Shown here: piece by piece, positions 45,939 to 54,710 of the stretch
Layout of the letters: each line of letters opens with the position of its first letter
Numbering within the stretch: position 1 is the stretch's first letter
DNA from: Nocardia sp. NBC_01503
Lineage (GTDB): Bacteria > Actinomycetota > Actinomycetes > Mycobacteriales > Mycobacteriaceae
Direction of reading: 5' to 3'
DNA length: 64,000 nt
NCBI RefSeq assembly: GCF_036327755.1
Contig: NZ_CP109596.1
Location: forward strand, 6,262,001 to 6,326,000
Translations under genes and position numbers: made by a program
The notes under the pieces: generated by a model
Databases searched by the model: none
What the model was told of the DNA's origin: nothing
What the model saw: only the letters and a program-made list of their open reading frames with translations

Positions 45939-46082
45939 GCTGTTTCCGAATAGTCGTGATTCTGTACCGGTGGCGGGGATCTGTCCAGTGCTCGCCGAAT
46001 ATCCGTTGTTTCCAGTCGGTTACGGATCCGAACGGCCTTGACATGCGCAGATGGCGCGGGTTCAATATGGCAACTGCGAAAC

Positions 46083-46105
46083 CGTGTTTCCGCTAGAGAA
46101 ACACG
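46083..46105. promoter_or_regulatory. extended IclR-type palindrome before the exporter operon
   Basis: CGTGTTTC-N7-GAAACACG, a perfect 8-bp-arm palindrome with the GTTTC-N7-GAAAC core. It lies 15 bases upstream of the membrane-protein start, where bound protein would block the promoter. Confidence 0.75.
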
Positions 46106-46120
46106 TGCTGGAGGTGAGGG

Positions 46121-47281
46121 ATGGCGACTCGAAGCGCATCCGGTCTCGGAAACCAGGTGGCAACCTGGCTCACCGTGCTCCTGGCGACCGCGGTGGGGCC
46201 GATGACCGCCGTGCAGATCGCGCTGTTGAACAAACCGCTCGGCGGCGCGGTCGGATTGCCCGGTGCCGTGGTGGGCTATATCGCGGTGACCGCGGTGACG
46301 CTCGGCGTAGTCGCGGTGCTGCCCGCGATCAAGCTCTGGCGCAGGGGGATCGGGCGCGTCACCGGTGTGATCGGGGTGGTCGCGGGCGGTGGATTGATCG
46401 CCGCGGGCACGACCTCGAGTATCGGGGCGTTCACCGGCGGGCTGCTGGTCGCGGGTGCGCTGATGATGGTGCTGCTGGTATCCGGTCTCCGGGCGGCCGA
46501 AGGGGTGCGCGGATCCTTCGCGGTACTCGCGGCGGGTCCGACGGCGGGTGCTCTCATTGCGTGGGGTTGCTTCGAACATCCCGGAATCGCCTTGTTGGCA
46601 ACGGGATTCGTGGCTTTGGTGCTGAGTGTCGCGTTGGCGGTGTGTAGCTGGTCCACCGTCGCGGAGTCTGACGATCACGGAGTCCGGCAGGCTGCGCGCA
46701 CCGGTGCGCGACTGCTACCCGCCTATGCGGCAACAGGTCTGGCGATCGGCGGTACCGTCCTGCCCGCACTGCATCTGCTGCTGTTCCGCTGGAGCGTGCT
46801 CGACGCCGACCATCCTCGATACCTCGTCTTCGCCGCCGCGCCCATGGTGGTGACGGCACTTCTCCCCGGTCGAACCGGCCGTGCCCTCGCCCCGCTGCTG
46901 GTACTGCAAGCGGGCGGCGCGATATTGATCGCCACCGCACCTGGACCGTGGCAACTGACCGTGGGCGTGGGCCTCACGCTCGCGACCGGGGTGCGTTGCC
47001 TCTCGGTCGCGGATTCGGTACTGACCCAAGAGTTCTCGCGGGACGCCGGATCGGCGCGGCATGCGGTCACGGTACTCACGGCAGCCTGCGGCGGCCTCGT
47101 CGGCATCGCACTCGCGGTTGTACTCGCGCGGTGCTGGGGCACGGGTTCTGCCCTCACCCTGCTCGCCATTCCGGTCCTGTTCGCCGCGCTGCGCATGGTT
47201 CCAGCGGTGCCTACGTCCGCTCATGTCCACCGTCCGGCCGGTTCGGCCACCACCTATGCCACCGAAGGAGGGCTCCGATGA
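46121..47281 (+). CDS. multi-pass membrane protein, MFS-like
   Basis: 386 residues with roughly twelve hydrophobic segments and few charged residues between, in the style of a major facilitator, but I see no clear MFS signature loop. GGAGG precedes the ATG. The last codons overlap the first neocarzinostatin-fold gene (ATGA), tying it to three secreted proteins. Divergent from the nitrilase operon with operators in between. Likely import or export of the pathway compound. Confidence 0.85.
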   Translation: MATRSASGLGNQVATWLTVLLATAVGPMTAVQIALLNKPLGGAVGLPGAVVGYIAVTAVTLGVVAVLPAIKLWRRGIGRVTGVIGVVAGGGLIAAGTTSSIGAFTGGLLVAGALMMVLLVSGLRAAEGVRGSFAVLAAGPTAGALIAWGCFEHPGIALLATGFVALVLSVALAVCSWSTVAESDDHGVRQAARTGARLLPAYAATGLAIGGTVLPALHLLLFRWSVLDADHPRYLVFAAAPMVVTALLPGRTGRALAPLLVLQAGGAILIATAPGPWQLTVGVGLTLATGVRCLSVADSVLTQEFSRDAGSARHAVTVLTAACGGLVGIALAVVLARCWGTGSALTLLAIPVLFAALRMVPAVPTSAHVHRPAGSATTYATEGGLR

Positions 47282-47856
47282 TTCGCGCGATCCCACACTG
47301 CTGCGCCGTACTGGCGGTCGCGGCGCTGACCGTGACCGCACCCGCGACAGCGGACGCCCCGGCGGCACTGCATGTCAGCGCCACCAACGAATTGCATGAG
47401 GGGCAGCGAGTCACGGTGGCGGGCAGTGGATTCCAGCCCGGACTGGCCGCCGTGGCGGTCGGATTGTGCAAGCTGGGCTTCACCAACGGGTTGAAGGACT
47501 GCGACCTCGAGGGTGGAGCCACCTTCGTCAATATCGGGTCCGACGGTGGTTTCGGAACCCTGACCCTCATCGTGCGGCCGAAATTCAATGGCATCGACTG
47601 CGTCCAACAGCAGTGCGTCATCGCGGCCGCACCGCTGCCCGGCACCGAACCCGTGGCGGTCATCACCGCCAACTCGGCGGCGGTGCCGGTGAGCTTCGCG
47701 GGCTCGCGGCTACCGGCGGTGACACCCGTGGCGACCCCCACGACCACCACCGCCGCCACCGATACCAACGGTCCCTCCACGCTGCTGTGGTCGGCGACCG
47801 CGGGTCTGCTCGTCATCGTCGCCGGAATGGCCTTCGCCGATCGGCGGCGGCTGTAG
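47278..47856 (+). CDS. neocarzinostatin-family secreted protein with C-terminal anchor
   Basis: 192 residues. Signal peptide (about 1-26), then an immunoglobulin-like domain of the neocarzinostatin apoprotein family (LHVSATNELHEGQRVTVAGSGFQPGLAAVAVGLC...GIDCVQQQCVIAAA) with the two expected disulfide pairs, a Thr-rich linker and a C-terminal membrane segment (LLWSATAGLLVIVAGMAF) ending in RRRL. Family members bind hydrophobic chromophores in the cleft; most actinobacterial copies have no known ligand. Confidence 0.85.
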   Translation: MIRAIPHCCAVLAVAALTVTAPATADAPAALHVSATNELHEGQRVTVAGSGFQPGLAAVAVGLCKLGFTNGLKDCDLEGGATFVNIGSDGGFGTLTLIVRPKFNGIDCVQQQCVIAAAPLPGTEPVAVITANSAAVPVSFAGSRLPAVTPVATPTTTTAATDTNGPSTLLWSATAGLLVIVAGMAFADRRRL

Positions 47857-47876
47857 TGAAACAGAAGGAGAACACC

Positions 47877-48290
47877 ATGTTTCGAAGTTTTCTACGCGGT
47901 AGCGCCGTGCTCGCGGGCCTATCGGCCCTGGCGGTCTTCGGCGGGGCGACCGCGCAGGCGGCGTCGGTCTCGCTGAGCCAGACCGGCGGGCTGGGAGCGG
48001 GTCAGTCCATCTCGGTGTCGGTGAGCGGGCTCGCCCCGAATCTCGCGTCCGTCGCCGTGGGACAGTGCACCTCACAGGTCTCGGGTCCGGGAGACTGTAA
48101 CCTCGGCGGCTCCATCCTCGGCCGCGCCGACGGCGAGGGCAATTGGCAGGCGAGCCGTGACACCATCACCGTGGTCGGCTCGGTCGGTGGCGTCGACTGC
48201 GCGTCGGCCCCGGGTGCGTGCACCATCGCGGTCACCAGTTTGACCGACCCGACCAATATCATCGCCTCGATCCCGCTGACCTTCGGCTGA
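47877..48290 (+). CDS. neocarzinostatin-family secreted protein
   Basis: 137 residues; AGAAGGAG before the ATG. Signal peptide (about 1-29, ending AQAA) and one neocarzinostatin-type domain (VSLSQTGGLGAGQSISVSVSGLAPNLASVAVGQC, GVDCASAPGACTIAVTSL). It has no anchor, so it should be free in the medium or wall. Middle gene of three in tandem, probably from duplication. Confidence 0.87.
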   Translation: MFRSFLRGSAVLAGLSALAVFGGATAQAASVSLSQTGGLGAGQSISVSVSGLAPNLASVAVGQCTSQVSGPGDCNLGGSILGRADGEGNWQASRDTITVVGSVGGVDCASAPGACTIAVTSLTDPTNIIASIPLTFG

Positions 48291-48298
48291 GAAACGGT

Positions 48299-48874
48299 AT
48301 GAGAAGCAACATCTTTCGAGGTGTCGCGGGCGCGGCGGTCTTGACCGCCGCGCTGCTCGCGACCAGCCCCTCCGCCGCGGCGGCCCCCGTACTGCACCCC
48401 ACCCCCTCCGGTGCGGTCACCGACGGTCAGACCGTGACGGTGGCCTTGGACGGGCTGCCGGCGAACCTTCCGACGGTCGCCATCGGCCAGTGCAAACCGA
48501 CCATAACCACACCGGCCGACTGCAATCTGGGCGGCTCGCTACTGGGTACGGCCGATGCCGCGGGCACCTGGCAGCCCGGGGATCGCGGCAGTGTCATCAC
48601 GATCGTCTCCAAGATCGGGGATGTGGACTGCACGGCCGCGCCGGGGGCATGCACCCTCGCCGTCACCAGCCTCACCAATCCCTCCGCCATCCTGGCAGCC
48701 GTACCGCTGACCTTCGCGACGCCGAAGGCCACGACCACCGTCGAAACCACCACCGCCGTCTCCGATTCCGACGACTCCAACACCGTCCCGATCCTGGTCG
48801 TGGTCGGTGTGATCGTGGTACTGCTCGCGATCGCGGTCGCGGTCCTGCTGCGCCGCCGGACCGGGACACGATGA
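48299..48874 (+). CDS. neocarzinostatin-family secreted protein with C-terminal anchor
   Basis: 191 residues. Signal peptide (about 1-29), domain with VTVALDGLPANLPTVAIGQC and VDCTAAPGACTLAVTSL, a Thr/Asp/Ser linker and a C-terminal membrane helix (PILVVVGVIVVLLAIAVAVLL) followed by RRRTGTR. It matches the middle copy most closely in the domain. It converges on the aldehyde dehydrogenase gene ten bases away. Confidence 0.87.
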   Translation: MRSNIFRGVAGAAVLTAALLATSPSAAAAPVLHPTPSGAVTDGQTVTVALDGLPANLPTVAIGQCKPTITTPADCNLGGSLLGTADAAGTWQPGDRGSVITIVSKIGDVDCTAAPGACTLAVTSLTNPSAILAAVPLTFATPKATTTVETTTAVSDSDDSNTVPILVVVGVIVVLLAIAVAVLLRRRTGTR

Positions 48875-48884
48875 GCACCGGCCG

Positions 48885-50294
48885 CTATCCCGGGTAGGCC
48901 CGGGCGGGCATTCCCTCGCCGCCGGCGCGGAAGGCGGCGGGGGCGTGCACGACCGTGGTGCAGACATATTCGAGCAGACCCGCCTCGGCGTATTCACGGC
49001 CGTAGCCACTGGATTTGATCCCGCCGAACGGGGCGCGCAGCGTCATCCCGGTGCGGTTGTGCGTATTGACGAAGGTGAAACCGGCCTCGATACCGGCGGC
49101 GAAGGCGAAGGCCCGGGTCTCGTCGGCGGACCAGACCGAAGCGCCCAAGCCCAGCTCGGAATCGTTTGCGCGGGAGAGCACTTCGGCTTCGTCACGATAG
49201 GTGAGCAGGGGTACGGCGGGGCCGAATTGCTCGGCGTGCACCAGCGGGGCGTCATCGGGCGGGCCCAGGACGAGTACCGGATCGATGAAATACCCCTGTG
49301 GCTCGGCGGCTTTCGCCAAGGGCAGGATTCGGCCGCCGCGTGCGTGCGCGTCGGCTATCAGACCGGTGACCCGGTCGGCGGCCTCCCGGGTCACCACCGG
49401 TCCCATGGTGACCGCTTCGTCCAGCGGATCACCGACCGTCAGAATGCGCTGTGCCGCAGCGAGATACGCGTCGGCGAACTCCTGCGCACGGTGTTCCGGG
49501 ACGTATAGCCGCTTGGCCGCCATACACACCTGGCCCGCGGTGGCGAACGAGGCCAGCACCAGACGTTCGTAATCGTCCGGGTCGAGGGCGAAATCGTCCA
49601 AGAATATGGCCGGGTCATTGCCGCCGAGCTCCAGTACGACCGGGGTGATGGCCTGGCCCGCCGCGGCGGCGATACTGCGGCCCGCCGCCTCACCGCCGGT
49701 GAAGGCGACCTTGCGCACCAATGGATGCGCTATGAGCGCGTGCACCAGCTCCGGGCCGCCGTGCAGGACGGTGGTGGCGGGGAAGAACTCGGCCACCGCG
49801 GTGATCGTCAGCGGGGCTAGCGGAGAGGGCTTGAGTAGCACCGTATTTCCCGCGGCCAGCGCCGGACCCAGTTTGAGCAGGGACAGGATCACCGGTGCGT
49901 TCCACGGCGTGATCGCGGTGACCACGCCGTAGGGACGCGGGGTCATACCCAGCCGTCCGCGCGCATCGTCTGTCTCGGTGCCGGTGTAGACGGCCTCGGC
50001 TCGATCGCAGATCCAGCGCAGATACGTGGCGGCGAAGGCGATCTCGCCACGGCAGTCGGCGACGGGCTTGCCGGATTCGCGGGCCAGCAGCTCCGCCAGC
50101 GCGGGGCGATCGGCGTCCATCGCATCGGCCGCATGCCACAGGGCGGTGAGCCGCTCGGCCAGTGGTCGAGCCGACCACTCCCGGAATCGCCGATGTGATT
50201 CGCGCACAATGACGTCCACCGCCCCGGGCGGGGTCACCGGCACCGATCCGACGATCTCCCGGGGACGGGCGGGATTCTCTCGGCTGATTCTCAC
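48885..50294 (-). CDS. aldehyde dehydrogenase
   Basis: 469 residues, GTG start overlapping the FAD monooxygenase stop by one base. Catalytic Cys in GQVCMAAKR and Glu in LELGGND are intact, as is the NAD fold (TPWNAPVILSLLK, FTGGEAAGR). It oxidises an aldehyde to the acid. Last gene of the operon that begins at the flavin reductase (54583). Substrate unknown. Confidence 0.94.
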   Translation of the reverse strand: MRISRENPARPREIVGSVPVTPPGAVDVIVRESHRRFREWSARPLAERLTALWHAADAMDADRPALAELLARESGKPVADCRGEIAFAATYLRWICDRAEAVYTGTETDDARGRLGMTPRPYGVVTAITPWNAPVILSLLKLGPALAAGNTVLLKPSPLAPLTITAVAEFFPATTVLHGGPELVHALIAHPLVRKVAFTGGEAAGRSIAAAAGQAITPVVLELGGNDPAIFLDDFALDPDDYERLVLASFATAGQVCMAAKRLYVPEHRAQEFADAYLAAAQRILTVGDPLDEAVTMGPVVTREAADRVTGLIADAHARGGRILPLAKAAEPQGYFIDPVLVLGPPDDAPLVHAEQFGPAVPLLTYRDEAEVLSRANDSELGLGASVWSADETRAFAFAAGIEAGFTFVNTHNRTGMTLRAPFGGIKSSGYGREYAEAGLLEYVCTTVVHAPAAFRAGGEGMPARAYPG

Positions 50295-51433
50295 TACGCG
50301 GCCTCCAACGGCTCCATCAGACAGGCGCGCCGGAGATACGCGCGGCTCGCCACCGGATCGGCCGCCAATGCGCGGAGCCGGTCACGGTATTCGGTGTCAT
50401 GCCCGCGTAGACGGGACCAGTTGTCGTGGCTGGTGCGCTGCACCTGTTCGATGGCGACGGTGCGCCGCAGCGCGGCGGCCTCGTCCAGCACCCGCTCGGG
50501 CGCACCGGTGATGACATCGGCCAGGGCGTGCGCCATGCGCACCGCATCGTGGATACCGCTGTTCATACCGAGACCGCCGAGCGGATTGTTCACGTGCGCG
50601 GCATCGCCCATCAGCAGTACCCGGCCGTCACGGAAGCGCGGCGCCACCCGCTGGTGCACCCGGTAGAGGGCGGCCTGCTCGATACGCCAGGGCCTACCGA
50701 GGTCCGCGACGCCCGCCAAACGGGTTGGCAGGCGGTGCAATTCGGTGTCGTCGTCGGTATCGCCCGGGGTGGGCAGCAGCACCCGCCAGTGGTCGGGGGT
50801 GCGCAGCAGTACCAGCCATTCGCGCGGATCGAAAATGTAGTTGATGGGGGCGATGCCCGGCAGTGCGGCGGTGAGGTCCTCGCGCACCGAGGCGACCAGG
50901 AACCGTTCCGGGTATGTGCTCCCCTCCAGACTCATACCCGTCGAGCGCCGTACCGCCGAGTGCGCGCCGTCCGCGCCGATCAGCCAATCCGCCCGCAGCA
51001 CACCGGCGCTGGTGCGGACACTCACCTCGTGCGGGTCGCACCGGACATCCTCGACGCGATGGTCGAAGCGCACCCCGAGATTTCCGGGTGCGGCATCGAG
51101 CAGGATCGGGGTGAGCTTGCTCTGCTCGCACTGCACCCGGTACGGGAACGGCGTATCGGCGGCCAGCACGCCCATATCCAGGGTGGCGATGGCATCGCCG
51201 CCGCGATCGCGGTATTGGAAGGTCTCGGCGACAATCCCTTTGCGCAACAGTGCCCGCACCACGCCGAGGTCGTCGAGCATCTCCAGGGTGGGCGGGTGGA
51301 AGGTGGAGGCGCGCGATTCGGCGGCCAGCTCCGAACCCGCCTCGAGCACCGTCACATCCACGCCGCGCCGGGCCAGCGTCAGTGCGGCGGTGAGCCCCAC
51401 GGGCCCGGCCCCGGCGATGAGGACGGTGCTCAT
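50294..51433 (-). CDS. FAD-dependent monooxygenase (phenol hydroxylase class)
   Basis: 379 residues from ATG 51433, which overlaps the neighbouring ALDH stop (ATGA). Motifs: GAGPVGLTAALTLARRG for ADP binding, the DG motif LIGADGAHSAVRRS and the ribityl motif RVLLMGDAAHVNNPLGGLGMNSGIHDA. These define the class A aromatic hydroxylases. It should hydroxylate an aromatic or pyrrole-like ring using NAD(P)H itself. Confidence 0.93.
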   Translation of the reverse strand: MSTVLIAGAGPVGLTAALTLARRGVDVTVLEAGSELAAESRASTFHPPTLEMLDDLGVVRALLRKGIVAETFQYRDRGGDAIATLDMGVLAADTPFPYRVQCEQSKLTPILLDAAPGNLGVRFDHRVEDVRCDPHEVSVRTSAGVLRADWLIGADGAHSAVRRSTGMSLEGSTYPERFLVASVREDLTAALPGIAPINYIFDPREWLVLLRTPDHWRVLLPTPGDTDDDTELHRLPTRLAGVADLGRPWRIEQAALYRVHQRVAPRFRDGRVLLMGDAAHVNNPLGGLGMNSGIHDAVRMAHALADVITGAPERVLDEAAALRRTVAIEQVQRTSHDNWSRLRGHDTEYRDRLRALAADPVASRAYLRRACLMEPLEAA

Positions 51434-52818
51434 GAGGTGTGCAGGGCGAAACGCCCTTCGACGCCGACCACCCGCGCGCCGGTGAAGAAGCGCAGCGTCT
51501 CGGCCGTGCCCTCCTCGCCCAGGCCCGAGATGCCCCACGCCGGACGCGGGGTCATCAGGTGCAGACTCATGATCGAGGAGCCGTTCACCTTCACCTCGCC
51601 GGCGCGGATACGGCGGGCGATGGCGCGGGCGAACTCGGTATCCGCACCGCACACATAGGCTTCCAGGCCGTACGGCACCGCATTGGCCAGGCGCACCACC
51701 TGCTCGACGCTGTCGTAGGTGGCCACACCGGCGACCGGGCCGAACACCTCCTCGGTCAAATCGTCATCGAGAAGCGTTGGAGCGAAATAGTTTCCGGACT
51801 CCGGAAGTTGTCCGAAGCTGCGCTCCGCGCGCCCCGCGATCGCGGCGCGCAGCGCGCCGACGTGGCGCGAATGCACCAGCGGGCCGAACTCGGTGGCCGG
51901 ATCCAATGGTGCTCCCACGGTGAGTGATTCGAGCCGCTTGCCGATCGCCTCGACGATTTCGCCGACGCGTTCGACGGGCACGATCAATCGGCCCAGCGCC
52001 CGGCACCACTGGCCATTGAGCGTGGTCAGCAGCTCCGCGCCCATCCGGGCGGCGGTATCGAGATCGGCGTCGGGCAGCACGATGAGCGGATTGTTCCCGC
52101 CCAATTCCAGCTGACAGGGCCGGAACAGGGGAGCCGAGGCGATCGCCACCGCCTGCCCGCCCGCCACACCACCGGTGAACGACACCGCCTTGATCCGGGC
52201 GTCGGCGACCAGCCGCGCACCGGTGGCGGCACCGCCCTGCACCAGCTGGAACATGCCCTGTGGCACATGATCGGCCACGACCTCGGCGAGCAGCACCGAG
52301 CTGTACGGGGTCAGCTCACTGACCTTCAGCAGCACCGGACATCCGGCCGCCAGCGCATTGGCCACCTTATGGGCCGCCATCGGCGCGGGCGCGTTCCACG
52401 GCACCAGGCACAGCGCCGGACCCAGCCCCAGCCGATGCACCTCGACTCCTTCCCGATCCGCCCGAAGCGCGCCGGAGCGCAACTGCGCCGCCGCCAATCG
52501 GAAAGCGCCCGAGACGATTACGCCCAGCGGAGTGGTCTGCCGGATGGGCACCCCGGTCGCGAAGGCATCGAGTTCGGTGATCGCGGTCAACCGCGCGTCG
52601 AGGCCGTCCGCGATCGCGTCGAGGGTCTCCGCGGTGATCCGCCCGTGCGCGCGCTCGGCCACCGCGAGCGCACGGTCCACCCGATCCGGCGCGGTCGCCA
52701 CCGCACGGGCCACCGGTGCGCCGGTGGCCGGATTCTCCAGTGCGATACCGAGATCCACGGTGGGCACACCCCATTCGCCGTCGATCAGATCGCGAATCGC
52801 GGGTAGTTCCAGACTCAT
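51430..52818 (-). CDS. aldehyde dehydrogenase, divergent
   Basis: 462 residues. Glu in LELGGNN and the nucleophile in NGQWCRALGR are present, though the Cys context is unusual. ATGA overlaps on both sides tie it to the acyl-CoA dehydrogenase-like and FAD monooxygenase genes. The ALDH fold with LCLVPWNAPAPMAAHK suggests a semialdehyde or aromatic aldehyde substrate. Two different ALDHs in one operon imply two aldehyde steps. Confidence 0.92.
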   Translation of the reverse strand: MSLELPAIRDLIDGEWGVPTVDLGIALENPATGAPVARAVATAPDRVDRALAVAERAHGRITAETLDAIADGLDARLTAITELDAFATGVPIRQTTPLGVIVSGAFRLAAAQLRSGALRADREGVEVHRLGLGPALCLVPWNAPAPMAAHKVANALAAGCPVLLKVSELTPYSSVLLAEVVADHVPQGMFQLVQGGAATGARLVADARIKAVSFTGGVAGGQAVAIASAPLFRPCQLELGGNNPLIVLPDADLDTAARMGAELLTTLNGQWCRALGRLIVPVERVGEIVEAIGKRLESLTVGAPLDPATEFGPLVHSRHVGALRAAIAGRAERSFGQLPESGNYFAPTLLDDDLTEEVFGPVAGVATYDSVEQVVRLANAVPYGLEAYVCGADTEFARAIARRIRAGEVKVNGSSIMSLHLMTPRPAWGISGLGEEGTAETLRFFTGARVVGVEGRFALHTS

Positions 52819-54107
52819 CGGCCGACCTCGGCGGGGACGTTCGCCTGCTCCGGAGCGGTGGCGAAGAGTTCATTGGCCTTGGCCTCGGTGACGATACGGG
52901 CGACCTCGAGCATGCCCCGCTCGGCGGGGAAGGTCATCACCAGGCCCATGGCGAGATCTCGAAGTGCGCGCCCGGCGGTGCCTTCCATGGATGCGGCGGA
53001 GGTGCCGCCCGCCTTGAGCGCGCCCAAGGCCACCCGGAAACAGGCTTCGGTGACCGCGCCCTTGCCGAGTCGCCACTGGGTGAATACCTCCTGCTTCGGC
53101 TTGAACGGCACCTCGGCGGTCTCGACCGCGAGCTGATAGCGCAGCCACAGGTAGGCGGTCTCCAGATCGCGGGTCATCTCACCGAACAGCACCTGATGCA
53201 CGGGGGAGGAGGCGATGGGTGCGCCGGTGTCGGCGAAGGTCTTGGTTGTGGTGGCGCGCAAGACGTCGTCGTAGACGCGCTGGGCGCAGCCGGTGTAGAC
53301 GGCGGCGATGGCGAGTTGATTGCCGACGAAGCTGCCTCGGCTCATGGTCAGCATCTTGGTGAAAGCGCCCGGCACGGCGAGAGCTTCGTCCTCGGGGATG
53401 AAGACGTCATCGAGCCGGATGCCGTTATTGGCGGTGGCGCGCATACCGAGCCCGTCCCAGGGGGCGCGCACGCTCACGCCGGTGGCCTCGCGCGGGACGA
53501 AGAAGGTGGCCAGGCCCTGCGCGGTGTCGTAGCCCTCGAGTTTCGCCGAGGTCAGGTAGTAGTCCGCGACCCCGGTGGCGCAGCCGAAAGACTTCTCCCC
53601 GTTGAGAATCCACCCGCCGGAGACCTTGCGCGCGGTGGTGGCGATGGTGATGTTCGCCCCCGAGGTCTTGACCGATTCGGAGGCGAAGTTGGCCAGCCAC
53701 ACGCCCTCGGCCATGCGGGTCAGCACCTTCTCGGCGAAGGCCCGCACCTCCGGAACCTCTGCGGCATCGAACAATCCGGCCTCGATCGCCTCCAGGGGCA
53801 ACAGCCCCCGCGACGCGCTGGTGTTGTGGAAGAAGTACGCCAGCGCCGTGGACGGGCAGGCCGTGCCCATGGCGAAGGTGGCGGCGGCGAGATCGCGCAG
53901 GGTGCCGCCCAAACCGCCGAATCGCTCGGGCACCACCAGGCCCAGCAGTCCGGCCTCGCGCAGCAGACCGATATGCGAGGCCGGGAAGGTGGCGGTGCGG
54001 TCGGCCTCCGCGGCGGCCGCGCGCAGGGCGGGCAGCACCGATTCGACCCGTTGTGCGCGTTCGCGTTCGGCGTCGGTCATATCTTCGACCAGTCGTTCAC
54101 CGATCAT
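52815..54107 (-). CDS. acyl-CoA dehydrogenase-fold flavoenzyme, possibly a two-component monooxygenase
   Basis: 430 residues from ATG 54107. The acyl-CoA dehydrogenase fold is clear (GLVVPERFGGLGGTLRDLA, GWILNGEKSFGCATGVADYYLTSA, RAPWDGLGMRATANNGIRLDDVF). It is coupled by ATGA to a flavin reductase, the arrangement of reduced-flavin monooxygenases such as DszC or HsaA, so oxygenation is more likely than acyl-CoA dehydrogenation. Substrate unknown. Confidence 0.9.
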   Translation of the reverse strand: MIGERLVEDMTDAERERAQRVESVLPALRAAAAEADRTATFPASHIGLLREAGLLGLVVPERFGGLGGTLRDLAAATFAMGTACPSTALAYFFHNTSASRGLLPLEAIEAGLFDAAEVPEVRAFAEKVLTRMAEGVWLANFASESVKTSGANITIATTARKVSGGWILNGEKSFGCATGVADYYLTSAKLEGYDTAQGLATFFVPREATGVSVRAPWDGLGMRATANNGIRLDDVFIPEDEALAVPGAFTKMLTMSRGSFVGNQLAIAAVYTGCAQRVYDDVLRATTTKTFADTGAPIASSPVHQVLFGEMTRDLETAYLWLRYQLAVETAEVPFKPKQEVFTQWRLGKGAVTEACFRVALGALKAGGTSAASMEGTAGRALRDLAMGLVMTFPAERGMLEVARIVTEAKANELFATAPEQANVPAEVGR

Positions 54108-54583
54108 CGGGCAATCCCCTCGTAGTAGGTGCGGTCGTGATAAATGAGTGGGGCGGCCGGGCGCGGGGTGGCCGCGTCCTGGACCATCCCGAGCACAATG
54201 GTGTGGTCGCCGGCCGGATAGCACGCGGCGACAGCGCAATCGAGCCAGGCGACCGCATCGGCCAGCACCGCCGCGCCGGTGGTCGCGGTCTCCCAGTGCC
54301 CCCGGGTGAAACGGTCGTCCGCCGCGGGGCCGGCGAAGCGCCGCCCGATCTCCTCATGGTCGCTGCCGAGCACATTGACCGCGAAAATCCCACTGCGCCT
54401 GATCATTCGGCAGGTCGCGCCGGTCGAGGCCACGCATACCGAGACGAGCGGCGGATGCAGCGCCACACTGGTGAAGGAGCTCGCCGTCATGCCGTGCCGG
54501 CCGCGCTGCTCATCGAGGGTGGTGACAACCACGACGCCGGTTGCCCACTGCGCCAGCACCGTACGGAGATACTGCGGCTCCAT
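54104..54583 (-). CDS. flavin reductase
   Basis: 159 residues from ATG 54583 with GGAG six bases upstream. GMTASSFTSVALHPPLVSVCV and FAVNVLGSDHEEIGRRFAG are diagnostic for the flavin-reductase family that supplies FMNH2 or FADH2 to monooxygenases. It is first in the operon and probably feeds the next gene product. An operator palindrome sits 10 bases upstream. Confidence 0.94.
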   Translation of the reverse strand: MEPQYLRTVLAQWATGVVVVTTLDEQRGRHGMTASSFTSVALHPPLVSVCVASTGATCRMIRRSGIFAVNVLGSDHEEIGRRFAGPAADDRFTRGHWETATTGAAVLADAVAWLDCAVAACYPAGDHTIVLGMVQDAATPRPAAPLIYHDRTYYEGIAR

Positions 54584-54593
54584 ATCCAACTCC

Positions 54594-54610
54594 GTTTCGG
54601 TAGTGGAAAC
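54594..54610. promoter_or_regulatory. IclR-type operator GTTTC-N7-GAAAC
   Basis: GTTTC-GGTAGTG-GAAAC, perfect arms, 10 bases upstream of the flavin reductase start on the minus strand. Confidence 0.72.
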
Positions 54611-54673
54611 GCTGTTACGCACAAGGTAACGCGCTGATATGGGCGGGCGCAAGGGGAACAACAGGGGGATGGT

Positions 54674-54690
54674 GTTTCCCATCGGGAAAT
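54674..54690. promoter_or_regulatory. IclR-type operator over the iclR promoter
   Basis: GTTTC-CCATCGG-GAAAT has the same geometry with one change in the right arm. It covers the expected -35 region of a TAGACT -10 box (54699-54704) that lies six bases before the iclR GTG, so the regulator probably represses itself from a leaderless promoter. Confidence 0.68.
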
Positions 54691-54710
54691 CCGCCCCCTA
54701 GACTGACCGC

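Noticed and set aside
45955..46080. Further GTTTC and GAAAC half-sites around the nitrilase/exporter promoters
   Set aside because: Arms are not paired at seven-base spacing, so I did not count them as operators.
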